A stretch of DNA of 64,000 nucleotides from Arthrobotrys musiformis (lineage: Eukaryota; Ascomycota; Orbiliomycetes; Orbiliales; Orbiliaceae). The stretch covers positions 248,001 through 312,000 of the forward strand of contig JAVHJL010000013.1 in NCBI GenBank assembly GCA_036971715.1, written 5' to 3'. Positions within the stretch are counted from its first letter, which is position 1. Each line of letters starts with the position of its first letter. The notes below the pieces were generated by a model. The model was given only the letters and a program-made list of their open reading frames with translations. It was not told where the DNA came from and ran no database searches. Below, piece by piece: positions 12,171 to 22,717 of the stretch. Made by a program: the position numbers and the translations under genes.

Positions 12171-13702
12171 CTAATTGCCGGCTACCCGCCCACCTTGGTC
12201 GATACTAGCGCTGGCAACAATATCACTATTTCCATCGGCTGAGATAACTTCGTCCTCCGAGATATATATCTCTACCTCTTTTGGACTAAAATCTTGGTCA
12301 AGCTCCTCCTCCATATCATTGCTAGCACTCTTGCTAATAGCTTCCTCTATTCTACCCTCATTCACCGCTCCCCGCCCTCTCACTGGTGCGACTCCCTCCC
12401 TATTCTGCCTAGTATATTCCTGCACATCCTTCTCAAAATAATAATCCTCGAATTCGACACCACCGTCACCTTCATTTTCCAGAATCATATCGTTAGGAAT
12501 AACAGGGGTTCCAATGTTCCCCCCGTCCGCCGACGGGAATTCCTTGCTAACCACCGCACCTTGTAACGCCAGCTTCAGCAACTCCGTCACATAAGCATTA
12601 TCGTCAATCGACAATGGGTCTTCCATCAGTTTTTGGTCAAACCCGCCTTCTACCCCGGGGAAAAGCGGAATATCGGTCATGGCTTTTAGGACGTTGAAAT
12701 ACGGAGTCTGCCAGCAGCCATACCATGCTTCCAGCGCACCCAGGAGTTCTTGAAACCCAAAGTATGGTTTCTCATCCACTGGTGGGGTAGGACGCTCGAA
12801 GTAGTCCGTATCGTAGTCGACGGTTGGGGTTAGTAGTGTGGACCAACTGGGGGAGTAGAGCCCCACCGCCATGGCTATGTCCCTGGGAAAGTAAAGTGAT
12901 TCGGAAACTTTCACCAGCGCTGAGAGTTGTTCTCCTATTTCGATGAGTCGATCGCGCTGAGATACTACGTCTACCGATACTCGACGGGTGGTTTGGTCGT
13001 TATTCGGACCCAGGCCGACGAGAGTTGTGGTCGCCCAGTCCAGCAGTACTGGCTCACGGTGGGATCTTAGCATTTGTGCCTCCTTGTTTGTATATTTTGA
13101 GTAATCTATCGGTTGCGGTACGCCTGGTTCCGAGAGGTACTGTTCTATTTCCCCATAGAACAGCGCGAACCTGCTGCCGATGACGTAAAGCTTCTTCAAT
13201 ACGTTCAATACGGTCTCCGCATGATTAATGGCGTCGGGGAGGTCGGGCGGTAAGGAAAATTCTTTTATTATCATTGCTTTATTTCGACGGATTGTGATGT
13301 TATCATCTTGCGGGTTTTTTTCGGAGTGTTTTAGCACGTTGACGAATTTGTCGAGTTCCGAGGCGGCATGGCGAAGACCTCTTAATAACCAAGCTAGACT
13401 CTCTCGATCGGGGGTATCGACACCATACCAATCTAGCTCCCCATCTATCATCGGTATTCGATCCAGGGGACATATAGACTTGCGAACTTCGCCGAAGAAA
13501 TCGATTTCCTCACCGAGTTTTCTCAGTTTCGGACGGATGGAGATTTCGTATTCGCGCCATTTTTCGAGGGGGACGATGAAATCATGGGTTGGTTTTCGGA
13601 CCTTGCCGGTGTTAACGTAGGGGGTTAGAGGGGCGGGGGGTCTTTAGCTATGGTGAAGGGGAGGAGGAGGAGCACAGGCGCCCATGCTGATTCAAATCTC
13701 AT
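12171..13702 (-). CDS. Probably secreted protein of unknown function, with apparent frameshift
   Basis: The main frame runs from 13618 down to 12171 and includes an ATG at 13451 that gives 426 residues. Coding-looking sequence continues upstream of that ATG (a TPYVNTGKVRKPTHDF-like stretch, then a WREYEISIRPKLRKLGEEID helix), so 13451 is probably not the true start. An ATG at 13702 opens a good signal peptide (MRFESAWAPVLLLLPFTIA), but its frame ends at a TAA (13625-13627) just after a run of six G on the + strand (13635..13640). One more base in that run would join the two frames, so this is a real frameshift, an assembly error or an undetected splice. The body is helical and the C-terminus acidic. 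No known domain recognised. Confidence 0.6.
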
Positions 13703-14634
13703 GGCGTATGTCGGTTCTTCGACGCGGCCTCGCACGCCGGTCTCGTGGAGCTAGGAGGGGGTCAAGATAGCCTTAGATTACAAGGGTACGCATAGAGAGG
13801 CTCCGTGCTGCGGTTGCACAAGCGACATCTACATGTTTCTAACATGTGGGATCCGGACCCACGAGAGGATGCATATGGCGTGGGCGCAGACACCTGCGGC
13901 CATTTGATCCATATCCCGCCTGCTCCTGAAGCAACATTACTCTATGCTATTTCATTACGGTGGGCAAATATTTGAGTATAGATCACGATTCACTTATTTC
14001 CTGGCATCCCACTCGACAATCGATCCGGTCAGGCGATCTTCACTCGTAAGGGTCAAGTATAGTAAAGATCATACATACATAGTGCCAGTGATTCTAGTAA
14101 TCCTCACACCTCGCCGTAGATATTGATTCCTGTGCCCCTCCGTGTGTAGTCTTAAGTTCTTGTATTTTTAGTCGATTTGCGTCAGTAAACGAAATTTTCG
14201 AAAAGCAATGCAAGCCCATGGCGCACCCAGCTGCGGTCAACGTTGCTAAGTTGAAGCCTGCAATTCAGGAAGGCAATTTTAACCGACTGCACAAAACAAC
14301 AGCGCTAAACCTAATCCGGACGACTATGTTGGATTTTGTGCGTCTACAACGCAAAACGTAAGAGCTGCCGTAGCTCAACTTATGTCCGATCCCAGACTAC
14401 GTCTCCTAGTATACGACGGTTTCTAGATTCTAAGCTTTTGTATAATGCTTATTAAGGCGTGTATCGAGATTTAGGATCCCATCTTCGTCCGGTCTTAAAA
14501 AGCGACCAATCGAAAACATCAAAATACAATCAGGAAGACCCACCTTCCTATCTTGCCAAAAGCTCTTGGCGAAAAAAATTCTTCCCTGCTCGACCCACGA
14601 ACAAGACTTGAAACCTTTCCTATAGGACGTTAAT
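13703..14634. other. Intergenic, no gene seen
   Basis: About 930 bp upstream of the minus-strand secreted-protein gene and of the first 5S gene. Only short overlapping frames. The last 70 bp share the words AATTCTTCCCTGC with the region upstream of the second 5S gene, so they may belong to a duplicated 5S unit. Confidence 0.4.
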
Positions 14635-14754
14635 ATCTACGACCAAAGGAAGAGGAACATAGGGTATCCCGTTCGCTCTGCCTTACTCAAGCCTCTTACC
14701 GAGATCTTAGTAGTCTGGTGGGTGACCACAGGCGAATCGGTCTTGTTGTAGATT
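14635..14754 (+). rRNA. 5S ribosomal RNA, copy 1
   Basis: Exactly 120 nt. The ends ATCTACG and GTTGTAGATT pair as helix I. Internal landmarks of eukaryotic 5S are present: a TCCCGTTCGCTCTGCC segment, then CTCAAGCCTCTTACCGAG (box A region), and GTAGTCTGGTGGGTGACCAC (box C, the TFIIIA/Pol III promoter region). A T-rich stretch follows from 14757 but is interrupted (CATTCCTTTTTGC), a weaker Pol III terminator than that of copy 2. Confidence 0.93.
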
Positions 14755-15081
14755 CATTCCTTTTTGCTTCTCGGTTCCATATTTTTTTTAGCGGGAGGAT
14801 CCAATTTTGTGTTAGATTTAGAGAACGCTCGTAAGCGTGTTCTATCTCGTTCTCCTGTATGCAAATCTTGAAAAAGATTAATCGGCTCCTAGTTTAATTT
14901 GTGGATTATTTTTTCTGGGCCTTGCTTTGACGAAATAACTTTTCGCGAATGTTCTGTAGGGTATCATTCGCGGGTTTCTTGTCTAGGTCGAATTTTGGTT
15001 ACCTCGGTGAAAATTCTTCCCTGCCACTCAAGGAACACTACCCGGGCAGGGCATTTGATCCCATAGCATACATAAACGAAT
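14755..15081. other. Spacer between the two 5S genes
   Basis: 327 bp of AT-rich spacer. It begins with the copy 1 T-rich terminator region and ends with the upstream flank of copy 2. No gene is seen; the frame starting near 14949 runs across the 5S gene and is spurious. Confidence 0.5.
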
Positions 15082-15201
15082 ATCTACGACCACAGAAAGA
15101 AGAACTCAGGGTATCCCGTCCGCTCTGCCTTACTTAAGCTTCTTATCGAAACGCTAGTAGTCTGGTGGGTGACCACAGGCGAATCCGTCTTGTTGTAGAT
15201 T
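15082..15201 (+). rRNA. 5S ribosomal RNA, copy 2
   Basis: Exactly 120 nt with the same helix I ends (ATCTACG/GTTGTAGATT) and the same box C block GTAGTCTGGTGGGTGACCAC as copy 1. Differences from copy 1 cluster at about nt 12-30 and 57-73; several fall on both sides of paired segments (for example GAAAGAAGAA with CTTCTTATC), so base pairing may be maintained. A run of T follows at 15205-15216, a strong Pol III terminator. The two copies start 447 bp apart on the same strand. Confidence 0.94.
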
Positions 15202-15739
15202 CTCTTTTTTTTTTTTCGAGGCATCCCGAATAGGAATTGGCCGCTGTATTTTTTTTGCGATTTTATGCGTTGGTCTTATTTATAACTGCCCTGAATCTCA
15301 GGTAGGGCTATGGGGGATATTCCTTCTTTTCTGAAAAGCTGTAAATTATAAAGCGACTGGGTTTTGATTTTCTTTTCTATCATACATGCGAGTAATGAAG
15401 GACTTGCGGGAGCGATAGGAAGCCAGTTAAATTCAATTACAAAGATTGTCTTTTAAATGCTACATTCATGGAGTGAAGGAAAGTTACAGCGCATAGAGCA
15501 AAACTAGCATTACTTATAACTTCATAATATTTTATCGCGTGGTAGCTTCCAAGTCTTTCTACATGTCCGAGTGGCTATATGGTAAATCCGCTCTCAATTA
15601 ATCCATGATAGATTACCACATCACGAAGTCAACCGAGCCAACATTGCCATTAACTTTGCCTTCTTTTCTTCGTTCCTACAATTTATTAGATTTGTTTGAA
15701 CTCGCTTCTCGGGCTATAAAGACTGGGGAGTTTATTAAC
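15202..15739. other. Intergenic, includes 5S terminator
   Basis: Starts with the T-run that should terminate 5S copy 2. The rest is AT-rich and I see no gene. The right end is the 3' flank of the minus-strand BTB gene. Confidence 0.4.
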
Positions 15740-16753
15740 TCACTGTTGCATCTGGCGGTAGTAAGAATTATCTAAACACCCCATAGACTGGTTCACTTGA
15801 GCCGCTACTTCTTGCGCAAAATCCGGTGCTTCTCTCAGAGCGACTTTTAGACCCTCGTGCATATTGTTCTCGGAGTAAAGCAGCACCGACACCGCAGTAG
15901 CGACCAATTCCTGGTACGGAAATTCGTCTTTCGTAAAGTTTGTGTAAATTAAGGTAAAATGTTGCAACCAGGTTTCCCTACTGAAGTTTTGAGCCACAAT
16001 AGGACAACCAGTTCCGCCACAGCAGTCGCACTCGTAGAACTCATAAAGGTCATATAGCGGCCATCGGCAGGAGAGAATATCGTACGGCGCTTCAAATTCA
16101 AATCTCTTAGCGGATATGAGGAGATTGAGAGGGAACAGCTGTTCTTCGATGGAGGCAGTGCACGTGCGCGGGGCTACTTTTGAAGAAGGGTTTGTGTCGA
16201 CGTCATCTTCTCCACCAGTTTCATGCTCTGGGTTTGTGGAAATATGTCGATATGCGTCTTCACTAACATCGTTCGCCGTGCGGGAGTGAGCTTCAATACT
16301 ATATCCGGGTAAGCATACCTGCCCGAACACTAGGGCATCCGCTGCACCGGTGTACGCAAACGCAACTAGATGCAAAAAGCACCTAAGATCGACCCCATGA
16401 AGTTCGATCGTCTGGTCTCCAGCTTTTAGTTTGTCTTTGAAGGCGGTCATCGCGGCGAGGACGACACGGTGCGCCCCGATAGAAAACACGGCGCCATTCA
16501 GCGCGACGACTTTCACGACAACGTCTGTGAATTCTTGGTTGATAAATGTTTGCCATAGACTATCCATCGCGGACGTATTGCAAATACCAAAGTTAGATTT
16601 ATAGATACCGGGTTCCGCTCTAGATGGGCTACAGTGATATATCGATATGCCAAACTTACTGGGAAGTGGTACTTGGAGCGTATCCGAAATATTCTTGTTT
16701 AGAGATATCGTTGCGTATTTTCTCAAAGTGTTTGGATATCTTGAGGAAGACAT
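15740..16753 (-). CDS. BTB/POZ domain protein
   Basis: One open frame of 337 residues. The BTB/POZ signature is clear from about residue 73: FTDVVVKV, then GAVFSIGAHRVVLAAMTAFKDKL, then TIELHGVDLRCFLHLVAFAYTGAADAL. The fold mediates dimerisation and often CUL3 ubiquitin-ligase adaptor function. Met63 (16567) lies just before the domain (MDSLWQTFINQEF) and may be the real start; the 62 residues upstream are less protein-like. An acidic insert (EDDVDTNPSS) and a small cysteine cluster (ECDCCGGTGC) sit in the C-terminal half. No MATH, Kelch or BACK domain recognised. Confidence 0.75.
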   Translation of the reverse strand: MSSSRYPNTLRKYATISLNKNISDTLQVPLPSKFGISIYHCSPSRAEPGIYKSNFGICNTSAMDSLWQTFINQEFTDVVVKVVALNGAVFSIGAHRVVLAAMTAFKDKLKAGDQTIELHGVDLRCFLHLVAFAYTGAADALVFGQVCLPGYSIEAHSRTANDVSEDAYRHISTNPEHETGGEDDVDTNPSSKVAPRTCTASIEEQLFPLNLLISAKRFEFEAPYDILSCRWPLYDLYEFYECDCCGGTGCPIVAQNFSRETWLQHFTLIYTNFTKDEFPYQELVATAVSVLLYSENNMHEGLKVALREAPDFAQEVAAQVNQSMGCLDNSYYRQMQQ

Positions 16754-17627
16754 TGATTGGTACTAAGATTACTTCGCCGGCAGCGGAAGCCATTGCAAAG
16801 ACGAGAGTTTGTTTGGAACCGGCAAGTTACTTGAAGCGTTATGCTAAAAGCTCCTAAAAAAACCAACTTGAACTTAGGTGATAATGCGCCGTTAACGTTG
16901 GATCCAGGGAATTGTTAAAATCTAGGGTTATTTTGTGATTGAAGGGAACTAGATGAATCAGGAGAAGTGGGCATGCTGTATTATGATAAATTCAATTTTA
17001 TATCTGGAACTATACTTAGGGAACCGGCGAGAAGAGGATTGTAGCCAGCATTGACGCCTGCTAGATGATTCCAGTGATATTGATATTGTTCACAAGCATC
17101 ATGTAGCATGAGAAAGGGAAGCGGCACCTGGAAGCTCGCTATGTTACCGGTGAAACCCAGCGTATTCAAATGTTCTGTGCAGTGTCAGGCCAGCATGCGG
17201 CATTCATACTAGCACCACCAGCCTTCCCACAAATTAAAATTCATGGCAATGCCGCTCCATAAATACATGAATTCGACTTTCCATTGATATAGTTGTACAA
17301 TTGTATCTACCGATGCAGTTGGTACCCATGGTGGGTAGAGGCATATGCCAAGCCTTCTTGTGAACCTTACAGGTCTTCCTTTCTGGCCACAACAACCTGT
17401 CAATATCTCTCGGAAGAGCTGCAATAAATAGTCTAAGAGCTAAAAGAGCTTGGGCAGTTCTATGATGTTGATGGACACACAGTAATTAGGTGGAGTTCGT
17501 TTATGAGCATATATCGCTCCCATCTCCCTGGCCATTCCTCCTGGTATCATTCTTTCCCAGTATTTCCGGAGACACTTTGTCGGACGGGTTATATACGCAA
17601 TTTGAATCAGACATTCCAACAACTGAG
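16754..17627. other. Intergenic, no gene seen
   Basis: Spacer between the BTB gene and the tRNA gene. Short frames only (under 75 codons) with no recognisable features. Confidence 0.4.
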
Positions 17628-17726
17628 GACTGATTGGCGCAACGGTAGCGCGTTCGACTCCAGAGGACTTTGAAATAACAAGTTCGTGAAATCGAAAGGC
17701 TGGGCGTTCGAATCGCTCATTGGTCA
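17628..17726 (+). tRNA. tRNA-Trp (anticodon CCA), with intron
   Basis: Cloverleaf read by eye. The acceptor stem is GACTGAT with ATTGGTC, plus discriminator A (17726). The D arm is GCGC-AACGGTA-GCGC. The anticodon stem TTCGA/TCGAA encloses a loop with anticodon CCA at 17660-17662. The T arm is GGGCG-TTCGAAT-CGCTC. A 27-nt intron (about 17664..17690) lies one base 3' of the anticodon, the canonical position for eukaryotic tRNA introns. T-rich Pol III terminators follow from 17730. The A box (TGGCGCAACGG) and B box (GTTCGAATC) act as internal promoter. Confidence 0.93.
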
Positions 17727-19277
17727 CTTCTCTTTTTTGGCTTTTTTTTTTGCTTGGTCAAACCGACACAACGCATTTTGCTGGCTAGCAACCGCCTCGC
17801 GACTAGCAGGCGACTGACGGGCAACATATATCGACGCGTTTGCTCGAGTGGAGATACGTCTGAAAGCCCCTTTTTTTTACCCTCTAGAACGCACTGGTTT
17901 GGAAGCTGTTTTCCTGCAATAGTCGACAGCCGGAGTGTTAGAGGCGATGTCTGGGGAAAGCTCTAGCAAGAATCTGCTTTGCCGCATCAGTACGCGAAAT
18001 ACAACGTTGCAACACAAAATGAGGTTGGGTTGGCGCATGAAGCCGTTGCCCGAACTAAAGCTAACACCCCAAGCCTAGCCTCGAATCAAGCCATCAGCCC
18101 CTTGGCCAACCTGATACGTGTAATCCCAGAAATTTCGAAATGGCAGATGCACCTCGAAGTTGGTTGAACGGACCCTGGGCTAGCGTACAGCTTGACCTCC
18201 TCTATTGCACCGCCGTCGGTGCTATGGTTGCGTCCTATATAAACACATTCGAGCGTTCTGAACTGAGACAAACGTTAAACGTGTAAACTCCTTTTATGCG
18301 GGGTTAGGATCTGGAGGCATAGGCATTGTCTCGTATACCAGAGCTGGCCGAAGCATAGGCGTGTTGGGTCAAGCCTCATATATGCATAGCGGTTTTAACC
18401 GCTAAATTTGTATACCTAAGCCACGGTTTGGCAGTATGCGCTGTGAAACGTCTATAGCCATTGGTTGGATTTAAGTAAACGTTATAAAGCTGTGTTTTAT
18501 AATACCATTGGGTACCAGCAAGGGTACGTCTAAAATATCTGTAATTAACTCAATGTCCTGATTTTCGACGTTGACGGCATTTTGCCGTTACATGACCCCA
18601 ACTCGACTTTCGCCACAACATCCTGTGGGGCAGCAAGGGTAACATGTTGCACTGGGGCGAAGCCGAAATGTGAAATGGAAATTGTAGAAGCTTGAATTTC
18701 GAATTTTCTGGGGTTTGAAGATTGGAAACATCACCGTTGGGATAATCTACGGTGGGAAAACGGCGTTATGAACCCACACGCAACTAGCTGGGCGTGGCTT
18801 TGAGCGTTTCATACTCAGCAATGCTCGATGATACATCAATACTGACCAACTAGAGATCCATTGCAACGAGATAGCACTGGGTGTTAATTCGAGTAGACAA
18901 ACATCCCAATGAAGCGAGTGGTTGGCTGAAGCCTTTAATAATAGTTCTGTTACACGTTACGCGCGGTTGAATTACAACGAGCTATATTCCTGCTTACGAT
19001 TCCTTCTCTACATTGTGGGCCTATTTTTGCTGTGCCAATTCAATCACAAAGGGTTTTGGGAGTGAGGTGGCGTCCGCCTTGCTGCAGTGCTGGTTCAGAG
19101 CTCCCATTCGTCGTGAATCAAATTGGTATAGGTCTATCTGCCAGAAAGGGATATACTTCTGATATGTATATATATATAGGACCTCATACATCCGTATCCC
19201 CACATCACTGGTACATCCTAGCGTCGTGGTGCTAGACTACGTATACATACGTACGTGCATCCCGAGCCTAATTCAAG
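17727..19277. other. Intergenic with one copy of a dispersed short repeat
   Basis: About 1.5 kb with no gene seen. It begins with the T-runs of the tRNA terminator. At 18325-18352 it carries one copy of the dispersed sequence of about 28 bp, flanked by the 8-bp direct repeat GCATAGGC. A near-palindrome, TAGCGGTT-TT-AACCGCTA, lies just downstream at about 18388-18405. Confidence 0.5.
18317..18360 (-). repeat. Dispersed short element, copy A, with 8-bp flanking duplication
   Basis: The 28-nt insert (18325..18352), read on the minus strand, is TTCGGCCAGCTCTGG followed by TATACGAGACAAT. It is bounded on both sides by GCATAGGC (18317-18324 and 18353-18360). The other copies are at 46670, 47486 and 58760, with different flanking repeats. 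Confidence 0.65.
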
Positions 19278-22014
19278 ATGATGCCGATATCCCTTATCAT
19301 TACGATAAAGCTATTTGCGCTTTTAGCTGGCTTATTCTCGGTACCCTTGTCCCTTGGTTTTGCAATCAAACAAGCGCAAGTGGATGGTAACGGGCTGGAA
19401 GCAGCGAAGATAGAATCGGCCCTGAATCGCACACTCACGTCTTCACTAGCACTCCCAATCGGAAAAAGGGGTAATACAGATAGCGAGATGAAACACATTA
19501 AAGAAGTCCTGGTCGAATATGGCATGGGGCTTACAGATGCAGCGGTTCCTAAATCCGAAATTGACAGTTTGGCTGTAATTTTTAATGCTTCGCTGGAACC
19601 GCACCTAAGAAAGGCCACCTTCGAAAAGTTTGACGAAGAACTGAAAGACTACTTCGGCAAGGGTGTCTTCGATGGGTTTAGAAAACCTAAAAAGAAGGGT
19701 CAGGCAAGGGCGTACTGCGCATCGTTGAAGCCACAACAGGGAGCACCCATAAACAGGCCATTTTGCATTATTGAAGGGGTACGAGTGGATTTACTTGCAG
19801 AGTTCCTCAGTGTAAACAGTGCGGTCTTTAGGAAGAATGTAAGTTCGACCTTCCCCCTAGTTCCAACTTCGCTTCCCTTCGCATTATTTTTCGTAGCAGA
19901 TCTAGAGGCGACCGGCCACCTTGAGTTTTCTGAAGGTGTATACATGTCTGTGCGCTCTGGGCTAGATATTGTGTCAGTAGGGTGCACTTGGTCTCGCAGG
20001 TGTACCTATCAGCTTGAATCCTGAGGCCCCGAAGGTATCTAATTGGGATTGATAGATTCCAAAATGTGAGGACCTCCATCACTGACTTAGCCGTTATTAC
20101 TCGTCATGGACACGTACCGGACGAAAATAGATGTACATTATCTCAAGTGGTTTGATGCTCGATTTTCATATCCTCAAAAACGCGTATCTTGAGAAAAGAT
20201 TGGCGCAAATGTACCTCAGTTCGCCGGGTGCGCAAACCCCGACGACAATGCTCAATAGTATGCAAAAGAGGTCTAGTGATCATAAGAGACTAACGTCCAC
20301 CGTACCGGCTTTATATTTCAACAATTCGAATCACGAATTATCGGTATCATCGACGGGGGGAAATACGGGGCCGCATAAGACTTGGTCGCTACGAAAACGC
20401 GCTGCAATTCTGGCTGAGGATGCCACCTTCGACGTCCGAATGCTAGCTACACCTCCGCTCCCTCACGCGCGCGCAGTTGAGCACCAGTTCAAAAATATCG
20501 GGGCACCGGAAAAGCCGCGGATAGAAAGTTCCCAGGGTGAAGGCGTGAATATATACTATCTGGGATCCGGGTTCCTAGGAGAAGCAGCGAACCACCCAGT
20601 AAGTCCGAAATTTCCCCAATCCCATCTAGGATTCTATATTTGAGGTGTTCGGCCAATATCTATCCTTTTACAAATCGCTTAATTTCGCATTGGACCCTTA
20701 GGAATTTTCGCAAGCAATCAAAAGCGAAGGTCGGATTAAAGGCTGGCTTAAACATCCAGTGTTTGGGGACAGGGAAGGTATTGATTGTGACTCGAAAACC
20801 CTGGAGCCTGTCTCCGGTACCGCTGTCTTATCGAAAATACTTGGTCGAAGGGCAGGATTGGCCAAAAAGGCGAACGTTTGGATAGTACCTGTCACTTGCG
20901 CACCCTGGGATTGGTAGGAGTTTATCTTACTGGACCAGCTTGAGGCCATTAGGAAGCACATCTTAGAAAAAAGGAAAGCAGACCCGAAATATCGAGCTAT
21001 AGTGCACCTGAATGAAAATTACCAAGGATATCTAGACAAGAGTACGCCTCACGAAGCTTTGATGGCGTCCTATGACGGATGGGTGGCTGCTGGGGGCACT
21101 TCTTACGAGATAATACGGATATTCTGGCTGTCAATGTATCTTGATGATACACTAGCCGACCTTCTGGAAGAACAGGTTGTAGTAGTTACGAGTTCTGGCA
21201 ACGCCAGGAAAGTATGTCGAAGTTTTCCTACCTTCTCATCATATCCTCTGTTCCCCCCCCCCTTTTTTTTTTTTTTTAAAGGGCCGTACGGAAGGTCAGT
21301 CTAATTCAAGCTTGATGTCTGCCGGCTGTCTAGGGAGTACAAATTTGTGATTGGCCTGCGGTGCGGGGTTCCGTCCACAAAAACTTGGTCGTTGTGGGGA
21401 GCGTAGATCCTGTCGGTCGACTTGCGTCGCAGATCGAAACGGACTATATTAAGGTTTACGCAGTAGGGTCGTACGTTGAAGTCCCGTTTTTCAAGCGAAA
21501 CGCGTACCAGGATATCATAAGAGGAGGATATACAATCACCAGTAGCGGACAATATGGTAAGCCCAATTCCGTAACTCAGGGGAAAAGTTGGCTGGCCTCC
21601 GTTTATCGATTGCCCGAGAGAGACTAGATTGATTTGTTCGTTCGTTTATGTTCGTTACGACGCGCTCTCGTTCCCAGAGCTAATATTCCGTTTTGAACTT
21701 TAGCCGCGGCTGCAGTAACCGGAATACTAGCCACGCATTTGTCCGCAAACGAAGATTGGAATGCCGAGAATGCCGTAGAAAAGCTTTACAATGACGCTTA
21801 CCCTCGAATCCAAGGCGGGCCCAAGGTTGCATGGACTGGGATCAGCCAACCACTGCTAGGCGCCGGCCAGTGTAAGCGCGAGCGCGAAGACGAAGACGAG
21901 GGCGAAGATGGGGAGAGTGATGAGAGTGGTGATGATGATAAAGAGGGCGGCCCGAGTAAAAAGAAGCAGAAGATGGAGGAGTGCTCCGACGATGGTGAGG
22001 ATCTGTACTCTTGA
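19278..22014 (+). pseudogene. Secreted subtilase-like (S8 fold) protein without catalytic triad, interrupted by a stop
   Basis: An ATG at 19278 opens a signal peptide (MMPISLIITIKLFALLAGLF). Exons I can join: about 20131..20598 (ends ANHP), intron 20599..20701; 20702..21211, intron 21212..21333; 21334..21556, intron 21557..21703; 21704..22014. Joined, they show subtilase blocks in order: GEGVNIYY, NHP-EFSQAIKS, SGTAVLSKILGR, VVVVTSSGN, NLVVVGSVDPVGR, YAAAAVTGILATHL. At the three catalytic positions the expected Asp (VIDTG), His (HGT) and Ser (GTS) read as Gly or Leu, Ser and Gln. An in-frame TAG lies at 20915-20917 (DW-stop-EF). The C-terminus is acidic, then Lys-rich. The join between the first exon (possibly ending at 19838) and 20131 is unresolved. 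Confidence 0.6.
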
Positions 22015-22715
22015 AATTGACAGCTGGCGATGTTGTATTTTTGGTATTAATGCGTTGTCTTGCCGCCGCTTTTAAATCTTGAGGTTGACTCGACTCTGGA
22101 TCGTAACGTGGATCTTTGGCTTCTGTTTATAATATTTATTTTACTTTTTGCGACTTATAAGTGGGCTTATATATTTCTGGAGATGGATCTATTCTCTCGT
22201 AACCCGGCCATGGCCACCGGGGCAATCTATGCACATATTCGCGAATAAATCCCTCCTTAGGGCTCTGAAAATACGTCGAAATAGTCGATCTATGGCTCGG
22301 GGTAACCACTGTTCTTGAGATCTCAGTAGATATAACGGCACCAATATTGGCCAATACGTTCTGACTAGCCAATCCCACAAGCTAGTTCGCGACTTCCATT
22401 TATTTGAATTATAAGAGATTCAAGCCTTCCAATCACATCAAAGCTGCAGTTCTCATCAAACTTTCGGTCAAACATTCCATACGGTGCTTACGAGGAATCT
22501 CGCCTAGATTCGTCACGCTTGAGCTTGCCGTTTCTCAGGGCAATTGCTTGCAGGGCATTCGTACAAATGGCCCCGAAATTTGAAGCACCTTGCTACCCTG
22601 GCTTGGAAAGGTGATATTAACTCCTACGCCTACTTTAAGGTGCTAACCTGTACATATCAAAAATGATATAAAATATCTCATTTGTTTTCCTGTGAGAACG
22701 AATATGCTAATGAGT
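22015..22715. other. Intergenic, no gene seen
   Basis: 700 bp between the subtilase-like gene and the next BTB gene. A short hydrophobic frame at 22060-22248 is not supported by anything else. The missing first exon of the following BTB gene may lie here. Confidence 0.35.
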
Positions 22716-22717
22716 AG

